Notes: generated by a model not told the origin, from the sequence alone. Counted from the stretch's first letter, positions 23,703 to 34,787 are shown. The stretch: DNA of 64,000 bases from Acidobacteriaceae bacterium (GCA_030041435.1 JASHNW010000017.1:1-64000); one strand, 5' to 3'. A program made the numbers and translations.

Positions 23703-24725
23703 ATGAGAAAACATCTCGAGATCACGCCTAATCTTGAGCCCCTGTTCGGGACCCGCGACGAAAATCTGAGACTGATGGAGGACGCCCTCCACGCGCGCAT
23801 CGACCTGCTGTCCGATGCGGTGCTGATCGAGGGCACGGAGGACTGCGTCGCGCGCGTGGAGCGCATTTTCCAGGACTATGAGGCGCTCCGGCGGCAGGGC
23901 ATCCTGCTGCAAAACGGCGAGCTGAACGGCATGCTGCGCCTGGTGACGGCCGACGAGTCGGTGACGCTGCGCAGCCTGGCCGAGAGCGGCAAACAGCGCT
24001 CCGCGGGCATCAAACGGATGGTGCAGCCACGCTCGGTGAACCAGCGCCGCTACGTCGAGGCCATCGAGAAAAACGACATGGTCTTCGGCATCGGGCCCGC
24101 TGGCACGGGAAAGACGTATCTCGCGGTCGCGATGGCCGCCGCTGCCCTGCTGGCGAAGAAGGCGAGCCGCATTGTGCTGGTGCGGCCGGCGGTCGAAGCC
24201 GGCGAACGGTTGGGCTTTCTGCCTGGCACGCTGCAGGAAAAGGTCGACCCCTACCTGCGCCCGCTGTACGACGCCCTCTACGATCTGCTGGAGCCGGAGC
24301 GCGTGGACAAGATGCTGGAGCGCAACACGATCGAGGTGGCGCCGCTGGCCTTTATGCGCGGCCGCACGCTCAACGATGCGTTCATCATCATGGACGAGGC
24401 GCAGAACACCACCAGCGAGCAGATGAAGATGTTCCTGACCCGCATGGGCAACAATGCCAAAGCGGTGATCACCGGAGACATTACGCAGATCGATCTGCCC
24501 AACCCGCGCAAGTCGGGCCTGGTGGAGGCTCTGAACATTCTGGACGGCGTCGACGGCATCGGGTTCGTGCGCTTCGAAGACGGAGATGTGGTGCGGCATC
24601 AACTGGTGCAGCGCATCATCCGCGCCTACGAAGGCTTCGGCCGCCAGCAGCCGGAGCTGCCGCTGAGCCTGGGCGAAGACGAGCGCAAGGGGGAACCGGT
24701 GCGTCCGTCGCAGCAGCCGCAATAG
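23703..24725 (+). CDS. PhoH family ATPase
   Basis: A 340-residue PhoH-like protein. The P-loop GPAGTGKT is at residues 131-138, Walker B is FIIMDEAQN, and the arginine/sensor-like ITGDITQIDLP is conserved. A small KH-like N-terminal domain (~1-100) precedes the ATPase, as in the PhoL/YbeZ branch that usually neighbours ybeY; no ybeY follows here. PhoL proteins are linked to rRNA processing and ribosome maturation. The ATG at 23703 fits homologue length. A perfect 15-bp terminator follows. Confidence 0.93.
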   Translation: MRKHLEITPNLEPLFGTRDENLRLMEDALHARIDLLSDAVLIEGTEDCVARVERIFQDYEALRRQGILLQNGELNGMLRLVTADESVTLRSLAESGKQRSAGIKRMVQPRSVNQRRYVEAIEKNDMVFGIGPAGTGKTYLAVAMAAAALLAKKASRIVLVRPAVEAGERLGFLPGTLQEKVDPYLRPLYDALYDLLEPERVDKMLERNTIEVAPLAFMRGRTLNDAFIIMDEAQNTTSEQMKMFLTRMGNNAKAVITGDITQIDLPNPRKSGLVEALNILDGVDGIGFVRFEDGDVVRHQLVQRIIRAYEGFGRQQPELPLSLGEDERKGEPVRPSQQPQ

Positions 24726-24741
24726 CGGGAGCGAAAAGAGC

Positions 24742-24784
24742 AATACAACGGGCGCCTGATGAGGGCGCCCGTTGTATTTTCATC
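24742..24784 (+). terminator. intrinsic terminator after phoH
   Basis: A perfect 15-bp stem (24742-24756 with 24764-24778) and a seven-base loop, ending in a T-run. It isolates phoH from the toxin-antitoxin genes. Confidence 0.92.
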
Positions 24785-24796
24785 ATTTTAGAATAT

Positions 24797-24827
24797 TGAC
24801 ATCATTGTTTCGACCATGACATCATTG
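24797..24827. promoter_or_regulatory. direct-repeat operator before vapB
   Basis: TGACATCATTG occurs twice (24797-24807 and 24817-24827), exactly 20 bp apart, two helical turns, ending seven bases before the antitoxin GTG. That is the expected place for ribbon-helix-helix autorepression. Confidence 0.6.
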
Positions 24828-24834
24828 ATCCATT

Positions 24835-25056
24835 GTGCGCACCACCTGGCCGATCGATGATGACCTGCTGCAAAAGGTGAAGGAATATGCCACGAGCCGC
24901 AATTTGAGCGAAGGGCGCGCGGCGAACGAAATCCTGCGGCGAGGTTTTTCCCGGCCTTTCGTCACGAAAACGGCGGATGGTTTACATCTTCCTGTGCTGG
25001 CTGAGGACTCTCCGGTGGTGACGGCTGCTCATATAGCGGAGCTGGAAGACGAGTGA
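24835..25056 (+). CDS. VapB-like type II antitoxin
   Basis: A 73-residue protein. The N-terminal ~40 residues have the ribbon-helix-helix pattern (short basic strand with RTTWPIDDDLL, then two helices), and the acidic C-terminal tail (AELEDE) fits toxin neutralisation. GTG start at 24835; the stop overlaps the toxin GTG in a GTGA junction. The paired direct repeats just upstream suggest autoregulation. It is immediately followed by a PIN-domain toxin gene, which is the main reason for the call. Confidence 0.85.
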   Translation: MRTTWPIDDDLLQKVKEYATSRNLSEGRAANEILRRGFSRPFVTKTADGLHLPVLAEDSPVVTAAHIAELEDE

Positions 25057-25514
25057 ACGCCGGATATCTGCTGGACGTGAACACGCTGCTTGCCCTTTTC
25101 TGGCCGAAACACGAATTCCATCCGATTGTGCTGGCATGGTTTCGGAATCAGGGCAGCCGCAGGTGGGCGACCTGTCCGATCACCCAGAACGGCTTCGTGC
25201 GCGTGGTGTCGAATCCGGCATTCTCGCGAGACGCCCTGACCGTGAATGAGGCATGCATGCTCCTTAATGCCAATCTTGGCCATCCGGGGCATCAATTTTG
25301 GTCTGACGAAATCACGTTGGAGAACGCCATCTCTGTGTCGGGCGCACGGCTCCAGGGGCATCGACAAATCACCGACGCGTACCTGCTTGGTCTGGCGGTT
25401 CATAAAAAAGGTCTTTTGGTGACCCTGGATGGTTCCATCGCTTCTTTGGCTCCGGATGGACGCCGGGCGGCGGACTGGGTGGTCGATCTTTCCACAGCGC
25501 ATCGCCGCCCATAG
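25053..25514 (+). CDS. VapC-like PIN-domain toxin
   Basis: A 153-residue PIN endoribonuclease. The four conserved acidic positions can be placed: Asp8 in YLLDVNTLLAL, an acidic residue in the middle helix region (DEITLENA), Asp near 108 in RQITDAYLLGLA, and LVTLDGS near the C-terminus. The TQNGFVRVVSNP motif is typical of the TA-system VapC subfamily related to mycobacterial toxins. GTG start overlapping the antitoxin stop. Such toxins cleave tRNA or rRNA; the target here is unknown. Confidence 0.9.
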   Translation: MNAGYLLDVNTLLALFWPKHEFHPIVLAWFRNQGSRRWATCPITQNGFVRVVSNPAFSRDALTVNEACMLLNANLGHPGHQFWSDEITLENAISVSGARLQGHRQITDAYLLGLAVHKKGLLVTLDGSIASLAPDGRRAADWVVDLSTAHRRP

Positions 25515-25547
25515 AGTCCCCCTTCCAGGCGATACAATCAGCATTCG

Positions 25548-27449
25548 ATGGCTTACCAGGTTCTGGCCCGTAAATACCGTCCCCAGCGCTTTGCCGACGT
25601 GGCCGGGCAGGAGCACGTGACGCGCACGCTCGTGAACGCGCTGGAACAGGGGCGCATCGCCCACGGGTATATATTTTCCGGGCATCGCGGCATCGGCAAG
25701 ACGACCATCGCCCGCATCCTGGCGCAGGCGCTGAACTGCCGCACGGCGGTGGGCACGCCGGAGCGGCCGACGCAGGAGCCGTGCGGCATCTGCGACTCGT
25801 GCACGGAGATTCGCGCCGGCAATTCGGTGGATGTGCTGGAGATCGATGCGGCGACCAACCGCGGCATCGACGAGATTCGCGAGTTGCGTGAGGCGGCCCG
25901 CTACCGCCCGGCGCGCGACAAGTACAAGATCTGGATCCTCGACGAGGCGCACCAGATCACCGACGCGGCCTTCAATGCCCTGCTGAAGACGCTCGAAGAG
26001 CCGCCCGATCACGTGGTCTTTATGATGGCGACCACGCAACCCGAGGACATTCCGCAGACCATCCGCTCGCGCTGCCAGCACTTCAGCTTCCACGCGGTAA
26101 AGTTCGACGACATTCTGGCGCAGCTGCAGACGATCGCGGCACAGGAGGAGATCGACGCCGAGGACGCGGCGCTCTCGCTGCTGGCCGAAGCCGGCGACGG
26201 ATCGATGCGCGATGCCCTGTCGATCATGGATCAGGCAATCGCGTCGGCGCCGCTTGTTCCACCCGAGGGAGCAGGCTCGCCGGGGGCCCCGGATGCGAAC
26301 GGGCGTCCGCACCTTGCCGCCGAGCAGATTCGCGAGCTGATGGGCAGCGTGCCGAACACCGTCTTCGAGCGGCTGATGGAAGCGATCAGCGCCGGACAGA
26401 CGGCTGCGGTGATCGAGGAGACGAATACGCTGCTGAACGCGGGCAACAGCCCGGCAGCGCTGGCGCGGCAGTTCGTCCGCTATCTGCGCAACACGCTCAT
26501 GGCGCGCATTGGCGGCGAGAATTCCGACCTGCTGCAAATCTCCGCCGACGAGCGGGCGCGCGCGGGGCGCTCGGCGATGCTGTTTTCCGAAGAGGACCTG
26601 ACGCGGTTTCTCCAGGTGATGCTGCGCACCTTCGACGACCTGAATTACCGGCAGGAGCAGCGCTTCCATCTGGAGCTGGGGCTGGTGAAGCTGGTGCATT
26701 TGCAGCGGCTGCTGCCGGTGGAAGAGATTCTGAGCCAGGTGCAGGGCACAGAGCGCAGAGCGCAGGGCTCAGGATCCGGCGGGCGAAGCACGGGGCCTGG
26801 CGCGCAATCGGCGCCCGCTGCACCGGCACGCCCCGCTGCGCCGCGGCCTTCGCCGTTTGAATCCGATCGCAGCCGCAAAGCCACGGGAGAAATCAGCTCG
26901 GCACCGCCCGTGCCCGCTGCGCCCACGCCGCGCGCGCTCTCACCTGCCGAGAGCATGGCCCGCACGGTAGCGGAGGCCAGGCCGCCCGTTGCGGTGGGTG
27001 TGGCCGAGGCAATTCCCGAGGCGACCGATGGCGCGCTGGCGCTGGCGGCAGAGGCGCCGCCCGATCTGGACCGCATCCGCGAAGCGGTGTGCGCGGCGCT
27101 GGATGGCGAAGGCCACAACACCGCGGCGGCGCAGCTGACAGCGGGCAACTGGACGCAGCAGGGCAACAATATTCAGGTGGAGCTGCCGATGCGCAAGGCG
27201 ATGCTGGCGCTCACCATCAACGCCGGCGCTGAAGCCATCTGCCGCAAGGCGATGAAGGCGATCGGAGCCACGCAGAAAATTGCCTTCATCCCCGGCGAGA
27301 ACGGCGCTGCGCCCGCTGCCGCGAAGGCCCCCGCACCCATAGCGGGCAGCGCGCAGGCAGAGGCTCTGAAAAATCCGCTGGTGCGCAAGACACAGGAACT
27401 GTTCAAGGCCGAAATCCGCAGCGTGCTCGACCTCCGGGACCCGAACTGA
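25548..27449 (+). CDS. dnaX: DNA polymerase III subunit gamma/tau
   Basis: A 633-residue clamp-loader ATPase. Opening LARKYRPQRFADVAGQ; P-loop GHRGIGKT (45-52); zinc ligands Cys64, Cys79, Cys82 and Cys85; Walker B with DEAHQ; SRC sensor region RSRCQHF. Domain III ends near residue 395. A long Ala/Pro-rich linker (~400-490) follows; its first part is encoded by a tandem heptamer array (26736-26776). The C-terminal ~120 residues are a tau-like domain. ybaB follows 14 bases later, the classic dnaX-ybaB pair. I saw no strong slippery sequence for a separate gamma. Confidence 0.95.
   Translation: MAYQVLARKYRPQRFADVAGQEHVTRTLVNALEQGRIAHGYIFSGHRGIGKTTIARILAQALNCRTAVGTPERPTQEPCGICDSCTEIRAGNSVDVLEIDAATNRGIDEIRELREAARYRPARDKYKIWILDEAHQITDAAFNALLKTLEEPPDHVVFMMATTQPEDIPQTIRSRCQHFSFHAVKFDDILAQLQTIAAQEEIDAEDAALSLLAEAGDGSMRDALSIMDQAIASAPLVPPEGAGSPGAPDANGRPHLAAEQIRELMGSVPNTVFERLMEAISAGQTAAVIEETNTLLNAGNSPAALARQFVRYLRNTLMARIGGENSDLLQISADERARAGRSAMLFSEEDLTRFLQVMLRTFDDLNYRQEQRFHLELGLVKLVHLQRLLPVEEILSQVQGTERRAQGSGSGGRSTGPGAQSAPAAPARPAAPRPSPFESDRSRKATGEISSAPPVPAAPTPRALSPAESMARTVAEARPPVAVGVAEAIPEATDGALALAAEAPPDLDRIREAVCAALDGEGHNTAAAQLTAGNWTQQGNNIQVELPMRKAMLALTINAGAEAICRKAMKAIGATQKIAFIPGENGAAPAAAKAPAPIAGSAQAEALKNPLVRKTQELFKAEIRSVLDLRDPN
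26736..26776. repeat. heptamer array inside dnaX (about 6 units)
   Basis: Units CAGGTG, CAGGGCA, CAGAGCG, CAGAGCG, CAGGGCT and CAGGATC are contiguous and in frame with the dnaX linker. The units match the arrays seen at gene ends. Because seven is not a multiple of three, the encoded peptide changes from unit to unit. Confidence 0.75.
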
Positions 27450-27463
27450 TTGCGAAGGAACGA

Positions 27464-27793
27464 ATGTTGAATCCACTGAAATTGCAGGAAATGCTGGGCC
27501 AGGCAAAGCAGATGCAGGAGGAAATGCAGCAGAAGCTGGCCGCCACCATCGTTGAAGCCTCATCGGGAGGCGGGGCCATCACCGTGCGCATGAACGGCAA
27601 GAAGGAAGTGCTGAAAGTGACCATCGATCCGGCCGCGGTGGCCGGCCTCACGGGACCCAGCCCGGACGTGGAGATGCTGGAAGACCTGGTGGCCGCCGCG
27701 GTGAACGAAGCGGGCCGGCGCGCCGAGGAGATCCTCAAATCGACTGTGCAGGGCATGATGGGCGGGCTGAATCTGCCGCCTGGCCTGTTCTGA
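27464..27793 (+). CDS. ybaB: YbaB/EbfC family nucleoid-associated protein
   Basis: A 109-residue protein of the usual length for YbaB/EbfC, a dimeric DNA-binding protein. The N-terminal helix is Met/Gln-rich (MLGQAKQMQEEMQQK), followed by GGGAITVRMNGKKEVLKVTIDP and a conserved C-terminal helix. Its position directly after dnaX (14-base gap, GAAGGA before the ATG) is widely conserved, with recR often next; recR is absent here. Likely co-transcribed with dnaX. Confidence 0.95.
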   Translation: MLNPLKLQEMLGQAKQMQEEMQQKLAATIVEASSGGGAITVRMNGKKEVLKVTIDPAAVAGLTGPSPDVEMLEDLVAAAVNEAGRRAEEILKSTVQGMMGGLNLPPGLF

Positions 27794-27809
27794 ACATCTA
27801 AGCAAAACG

Positions 27810-28826
27810 ATGACGACGCGCCGCGATTTCCTCCTCCAGTCCGGCATGGCAACGGCAGCAGCTTTGCTGGCGCGAGGAGACCTGACGGCGCAGCAAACCC
27901 CCGCACAGAGTGCCACTCAGCAAAACCCAGCACCGGCGCCGGCTCAGCCGAATGCGAACCCCGCCGTCCAGCCCAATCCCGGCCTGCTCGAGAAGCTGCG
28001 GGCGGCGGCCAGCGACGAGACGATAAAAACCACGAAGCTGACCGACACCATCTTTCTGCTGCAGGGGGTGGGGGGCAACATCGTGTGCCAGATCGGCCCC
28101 GACGGCAAGCTGCTCATCGACTCGGGCATCGACACGGGCACGCATCATCTGCTCGACGCGCTGGCCAAACTCGACGCGCACCACCTGAGGGTGCTGATCA
28201 ATACCCACTGGCACTTCGATCACACCAGCGGCAACGCGGAACTGCATCTGGAAGGCGCGTTCATCACGGCGCAGGACAACACGCGCGTCCGTCTCTCCTC
28301 GGCCCAATACATGGCGGTGTACGACCTGCACATTCCCGCCACCTCCGACGCCGCGCTGCCCCAGGAGACGTTCCCGGAGACGCAGACGCTGTGGGTGAAC
28401 AACGATCAGATCGACCTGGTGCACGCGCCCTTCGCCCACACCGACTCGGACATATTCATCCACTTCAACAAGGGCAACGTGATCCACACCGGCGATCTGT
28501 GGTTCAACGGCATGTATCCGCTGATCGATTTGTCGAGCGGCGGCAGCATCAACGGGATGATCCGCGGCGTCGATCAGGTGCTGGCGCTGGCCGACGATCG
28601 CACGAAGATCGTCCCAGGCCACGGAGCGCTGGGCGACAAGGCGGCGCTCGAGGCCTACCGGCAAATGATGGTGACGGTGGCGGACCGCGTGGAGAAACTG
28701 AAGGCTACCGGCAACACCGTGGAGCAGGCCATCGCCGCGAAGCCGACCGCCGACCTGGACGCCGCCTGGGCGAAGGGCAGCATCGAGCCCAACACGTTTG
28801 TGGCGCTGGTGTACGACTCGCTGTAG
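27810..28826 (+). CDS. Tat-exported MBL-fold metallo-hydrolase
   Basis: A 338-residue metallo-beta-lactamase-fold enzyme. The Tat signal TRRDFLLQ and a hydrophobic stretch are followed by a Pro/Gln/Ala-rich spacer (~29-57). The zinc motif THWHFDH carries His133, His135, Asp137 and His138; later ligands sit in APFAHTDSD and IVPGHG. This resembles the quinoprotein-relay / subclass-B-like hydrolases with cofactor loaded before export. ATG 16 bases after ybaB, but unlikely to be functionally linked. The substrate is unknown; there is no specific evidence for beta-lactamase activity. Confidence 0.88.
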   Translation: MTTRRDFLLQSGMATAAALLARGDLTAQQTPAQSATQQNPAPAPAQPNANPAVQPNPGLLEKLRAAASDETIKTTKLTDTIFLLQGVGGNIVCQIGPDGKLLIDSGIDTGTHHLLDALAKLDAHHLRVLINTHWHFDHTSGNAELHLEGAFITAQDNTRVRLSSAQYMAVYDLHIPATSDAALPQETFPETQTLWVNNDQIDLVHAPFAHTDSDIFIHFNKGNVIHTGDLWFNGMYPLIDLSSGGSINGMIRGVDQVLALADDRTKIVPGHGALGDKAALEAYRQMMVTVADRVEKLKATGNTVEQAIAAKPTADLDAAWAKGSIEPNTFVALVYDSL

Positions 28827-28858
28827 ATTCCGATTCTTCCCTGCCCCGCAGGCGACGA

Positions 28859-29305
28859 TCAGGCGAGAGCGCGCAGACCGTTCCGCAGGCCATCCGGGTC
28901 GCCGTCCGGCAGAAGCGCCTCCACGTCGCGATGGGTGCGCTGCCAGATGGGCAAGGCTTCGGCAAGCAGGGTCCGGCCTGCGGGTGTGAGGTGCAGCAGG
29001 CGCCCGCGCCGGTCCGAGGGGTCGGGGGCGACTTTGACCAGGCCGCGGCGCTGGAGCGGCTTGAGCGCAGCGGTCAGCGTGGTACGATCCATAGCGAGAA
29101 GCGCGGCCACCTGAGCCATGCCCGGGGACTGGGGGCGATTCAGCGACATGAGCAGCGAAAACTGGCCGTTGGTCAGGCTGAGGGGGCGCAGGGCATCGTC
29201 GAAACGCCGCGCCAGCGCCCGGGCCGCGCGCTGCACGTGGAGGCAGAGGCAGCAGTCCCGAACCTCGAGGGTAGCGGCAAACGGAACGGCTGCGGCCCTT
29301 GACAT
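28859..29305 (-). CDS. MarR family transcriptional regulator
   Basis: A 148-residue winged-helix regulator. The recognition helix region is VAALLAMDRTTLTAALKPL and the wing DPSDRRGRLLHLT. The N-terminal helix contains CCLCLH, three closely spaced cysteines that could allow redox or electrophile sensing; this is inference. Divergent from the ABC permease gene; the shared gap carries a perfect palindrome over both predicted promoters, so the permease is a probable target together with autoregulation. Confidence 0.9.
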   Translation of the reverse strand: MSRAAAVPFAATLEVRDCCLCLHVQRAARALARRFDDALRPLSLTNGQFSLLMSLNRPQSPGMAQVAALLAMDRTTLTAALKPLQRRGLVKVAPDPSDRRGRLLHLTPAGRTLLAEALPIWQRTHRDVEALLPDGDPDGLRNGLRALA

Positions 29306-29340
29306 AGCTCCAATATGTTGATATCAACGTAAAAAGTCAA
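29299..29340. promoter_or_regulatory. divergent promoters with MarR-type palindrome
   Basis: The 12-bp palindrome GTTGATATCAAC (29317-29328) lies between TTGACA (29299-29304, plus strand, 17 bases before TATCAA) and TTGACT (29340-29335, minus strand, 17 bases before CATATT). The palindrome covers both -10 regions, as expected for a repressor of both the marR and permease genes. Confidence 0.65.
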
Positions 29341-29426
29341 GGGCTGTGCGGAGCATCCCCGGCGCAGGCTGCGCAGCATCCCTCGATTCCCCGGTCGGCA
29401 AAACGATTCCCGCATGGAGGACGGCC

Positions 29427-31889
29427 ATGTCATTCCTTCGCGATCTGAAGTTTGCAGTGCGGTCGCTGGCGCGCGTGCGCGCGCTGTGGATTACGGTAGC
29501 CCTGACGCTGGCGCTGGGCATCGGCGCCAACGCGGCGATCTTCAGCGTGGTGCGCGCGGTGCTGCTGCGGCCGCTGGCCAACCGGGACGAGGACCGGCTG
29601 CTGTACCTGCAGCAAAGCGCGCCCGGGATTCACGAGGAGAATGCGACGTTCTCGATTCCGGAGATCGACGATTTGAGCAAAGGAATGAAGACCATCAGCG
29701 AATTCGGAACGTTTTCCGAGATCGACTTCACGATGGTGGGGCTGGGGACGCCGCGGGACATTCCTGCCGGGGTGGTGGATGGGCACTATTTCGATGTGAT
29801 GGGCCTGCGGCCGGTGCTGGGGCGGCTGCTGGGCCCGGGAGACGACGGTCCGAACGCCGCGGGCGCGGTGGTGCTGACGTACAAGTTCTGGAGATCGTCG
29901 CTGCACAGCGACCCGAGCGTGCTGGGCAAGACGATTCGGCTGGACAGTTTCGCGGGATCGCGCACGGCGACGATTGTGGGCGTGCTGGAGCCATCGATTC
30001 CCTACCCCGTGGCGACGGAGATTATCGCGAACGTAGTGACCAGCCCGCACCATCTTTCGGCAACGATGGTGACGGGACGCGAGCATCGCATGACGGAGCT
30101 GTTTGCGCGGCTGGCTCCGGGCGCGACTCTCGATCAGGCGCGGGCGGAGCTGCGCGCACGCTACGCGGCCATTCTGGCGGCACATCCCGAGGTGTACAAG
30201 GCGGACGATCATTTTGAGATCGGCGTGACGCGGATGCACGAACAGATCAATGCGCGGGCAAACACGATCCTGTGGGTGCTGTTTGCGGCGGCGGCGCTGC
30301 TGTTCGTGATTGCCAGCTCGAACGTGGCCAATCTGGTGCTGGCGCGGACGGTGCGGCGCGAGCCGGAGCTGGCGGTGCGCGCGGCGCTGGGGGCGAGCAC
30401 CGCGGCGCTGCGGCGGTCGCTGCTGGCGGAGAGCCTGGTGCTGTGCGGCAGCGGGGCGCTGGCGGCGCTGGCGCTGGCCGCTCCCATGGTGAGCGTGCTG
30501 GGCAGATATGCGTCGCGCTTCAGCGTGCGGGCCGACGGACTGACGCTGGACTTCAACCTGGTGTGGTTCGGCATTGGATTGGCGCTGGCAGCAGCGGTGT
30601 TTCTGGCCTACATTCCGCGGCTGCCGGGCGCGGATGTTTCGCGCGGGCTGGGAATGGCGAGCAGCGGAACGCGGGTGACGGGAAGCGGCAACCGCAAGCT
30701 GAGGATCTTCGCGATCACCCAGATTGCAGCGTCGTTCCTGCTGCTGGCAGGCGCGGGCGTGCTGATGCGGACACTGTACGACCTGGAAAGCACGCGACCG
30801 CCCTTCGACACGGCGAAGGTGCTGGCCGTGAACCTGCCGGTGCTGACGTATGGGAGAACGCCGGAGCAGATCAGCGAGTTCTACCGCGACGTGAAGCAGC
30901 GGGTGAGCGCGCTGCCCGGCGTGCAAAGCGTGGCGACGGGCTTTGCGGTGCCGTGGCGCGACGACCAGGAGAACAACATCAGCTTCTCGTTTGCGGTGCA
31001 GGGCGCGGTGCGGAAGAACGGCGCGGACGATCCGCGGGCGCGGTTCCGCAGCATCTCGCCTGGCTACTTTGCGACGCTGGGCGTGCCGCTGCTGGAGGGG
31101 CGCGACTTTCGCGATACGGACCGCGAAAACACGGAGGCGGTGGTGATCATCAGCCAGAGCGTGGCGAAGACGCTGTTTCCCGGGCAGGAAGCGATCGGCC
31201 GGGAGCTGCACTGGACGGACGGCGTGATGAAGTTCATCGGCATCAGCTACGCGCCGCGGCGGATTGTGGGGGTGGTGCCCGATCTGGACGACGAGAACAT
31301 CATTCCCGAGCCGGCGATGACGGTGTATCAGCCTGAGGATCAGGAGGGATGGGCCGGGCGGATGCTGGTGCGCACGCACGGCGACGCGTACGCGATGGTC
31401 CCGGCAATCACGCGGACGATTCACGAGATGAACGGCGACCAGCCGGTGGAGCGCGCCAGTACGCTGGGCGACATTCGCGCCGAAGTGCTGACGCCGGACA
31501 AGCTGAATGCGATCGTGTTCGGCGGATTCGCCGCGGTGGCGCTGCTGATCTCCGTGGTGGGTGTGGCGGGCGTGCTGGCGTTTTCCGTGAGCGGACGCAC
31601 GCGCGAGTTCGGCATCCGCATCGCGCTGGGCGCGCAGCCGCGCGACATCCTGACCAGCGTGCTGCGCGAAGGAGCGGCGATGGCCGGCGTGGGGGTGGCT
31701 GCCGGGATGGCGGCCGGCCTCGTCCTGATGCTGCTGGTGCGCCGAAGCCTCGTGCATGTGCATGTGCCCGGCCCACCGCTGTTCGTCGCCTCCGCCTTCG
31801 TCATCCTGGCCGCGGCGGTGATCGCATCGGCGGTGCCTGCGGCGCGGGCCGCGCGGGTGAATGCGGTGGAAGCGCTGCGGGCGGAGTAA
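29427..31889 (+). CDS. ADOP-type ABC transporter permease (MarR-linked)
   Basis: An 820-residue MacB/FtsX-type permease with two copies of the MacB periplasmic core plus FtsX unit, the layout named acidobacterial duplicated orphan permease. First helix at ~20-40 (ALTLALGIGANAAIFSV signature), FtsX segments at ~280-410 and ~690-810, periplasmic regions between. The C-terminus ends in the usual AARVNAVEALRAE. It lacks the N-terminal prefix domain found in its paralogue at 35750. The ATG at 29427 has GGAGG six bases upstream. No ATPase gene is adjacent. The transported substrate is unknown. Confidence 0.9.
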   Translation: MSFLRDLKFAVRSLARVRALWITVALTLALGIGANAAIFSVVRAVLLRPLANRDEDRLLYLQQSAPGIHEENATFSIPEIDDLSKGMKTISEFGTFSEIDFTMVGLGTPRDIPAGVVDGHYFDVMGLRPVLGRLLGPGDDGPNAAGAVVLTYKFWRSSLHSDPSVLGKTIRLDSFAGSRTATIVGVLEPSIPYPVATEIIANVVTSPHHLSATMVTGREHRMTELFARLAPGATLDQARAELRARYAAILAAHPEVYKADDHFEIGVTRMHEQINARANTILWVLFAAAALLFVIASSNVANLVLARTVRREPELAVRAALGASTAALRRSLLAESLVLCGSGALAALALAAPMVSVLGRYASRFSVRADGLTLDFNLVWFGIGLALAAAVFLAYIPRLPGADVSRGLGMASSGTRVTGSGNRKLRIFAITQIAASFLLLAGAGVLMRTLYDLESTRPPFDTAKVLAVNLPVLTYGRTPEQISEFYRDVKQRVSALPGVQSVATGFAVPWRDDQENNISFSFAVQGAVRKNGADDPRARFRSISPGYFATLGVPLLEGRDFRDTDRENTEAVVIISQSVAKTLFPGQEAIGRELHWTDGVMKFIGISYAPRRIVGVVPDLDDENIIPEPAMTVYQPEDQEGWAGRMLVRTHGDAYAMVPAITRTIHEMNGDQPVERASTLGDIRAEVLTPDKLNAIVFGGFAAVALLISVVGVAGVLAFSVSGRTREFGIRIALGAQPRDILTSVLREGAAMAGVGVAAGMAAGLVLMLLVRRSLVHVHVPGPPLFVASAFVILAAAVIASAVPAARAARVNAVEALRAE

Positions 31890-32018
31890 GAGGCGGTTAC
31901 GAAACTTGCAGATCTCGCGCTTCCAGCCTTCGAACGGATAACTTCCGAGAAGCCGACTTGCCGTTACGAATGCAGGCCGATGAGCCTCTCGACGGTCTCA
32001 GTCAGCCTGGAGGGAATC

Positions 32019-32480
32019 CTATTTCACGCTTTTATAGTCCTTATCGCTGACCGGCTCTAACCAGATGGTCTTTCCTTTTTGAGTGGGTGTCACCGCGATA
32101 TAGGCAAAGCGGCTCCCGGGTGCTGCGCCATGCCAATGCTCCACTCCCGGAGCACATTTGATGACATCTCCCTTGTGAACGACTCGTATCGGCTTTCCCC
32201 GTTCCTGATAGTAGCCGGTGCCTTCGGTAATGAGCAGAACCTGACCCCCTGGATGAATATGCCAATCCAGCCTTGCACCGGGATCATAGGTTGCCATGGC
32301 AATGCTGGGATCAAAGGTGCTGTCCCCTGCGTTGAGCTCATTGAGCCAGATGTTCCCCGTATGATTTCTCGCTGTGGAGAGTTCGCCCTTCGGGAAAACC
32401 GAGTTGGCTATTTGGGCCCGGGACTGAAAGACGAATAAAAGGCTCGCCGCGAAGACGATGGCCTGAAGTTTGTTTCTCAT
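32019..32480 (-). CDS. secreted cupin-domain protein
   Basis: A 153-residue single-cupin protein with a signal peptide (~1-22). Cupin motif 1 is HIHPGGQ (His74, His76, Gln80) and motif 2 EHWHG (His115, His117), so a metal site is intact. Similar small cupins are annotated as carboxymuconolactone-decarboxylase-linked or quercetinase-like proteins, often beside aldo/keto reductases; the next minus-strand gene upstream here is an aldo/keto reductase, 202 bases away. The exact function is unknown. Confidence 0.88.
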   Translation of the reverse strand: MRNKLQAIVFAASLLFVFQSRAQIANSVFPKGELSTARNHTGNIWLNELNAGDSTFDPSIAMATYDPGARLDWHIHPGGQVLLITEGTGYYQERGKPIRVVHKGDVIKCAPGVEHWHGAAPGSRFAYIAVTPTQKGKTIWLEPVSDKDYKSVK

Positions 32481-32682
32481 GTTCTCCGTTTCTCCTTCGG
32501 CACGTTTTGGTTCGGTGCGCGCCGCAAACTCGATTTCACGCCGCGATGCTCGGCCAGGGTTCCTTGCCCCAGTTGTCGTCGTTCACTTCCTGCTCCAGCA
32601 TGAACTCTCCTTCAAACTATGGGTTGTGGCTCAGCGCGATGGCCACGAATGTCCCTATGAAGTGACTCGCCTCCGGAAGCGC

Positions 32683-34787
<2,105 letters not shown>

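Noticed and set aside
26701-26900. Programmed frameshift site for a separate gamma form of DnaX
   Set aside because: No A-rich slippery heptamer with a following stop and hairpin was seen near the linker.
29430-31763. A 777-codon frame antisense to the first ADOP permease
   Set aside because: His/Arg/Gln-rich shadow created by high GC third positions of the sense gene.
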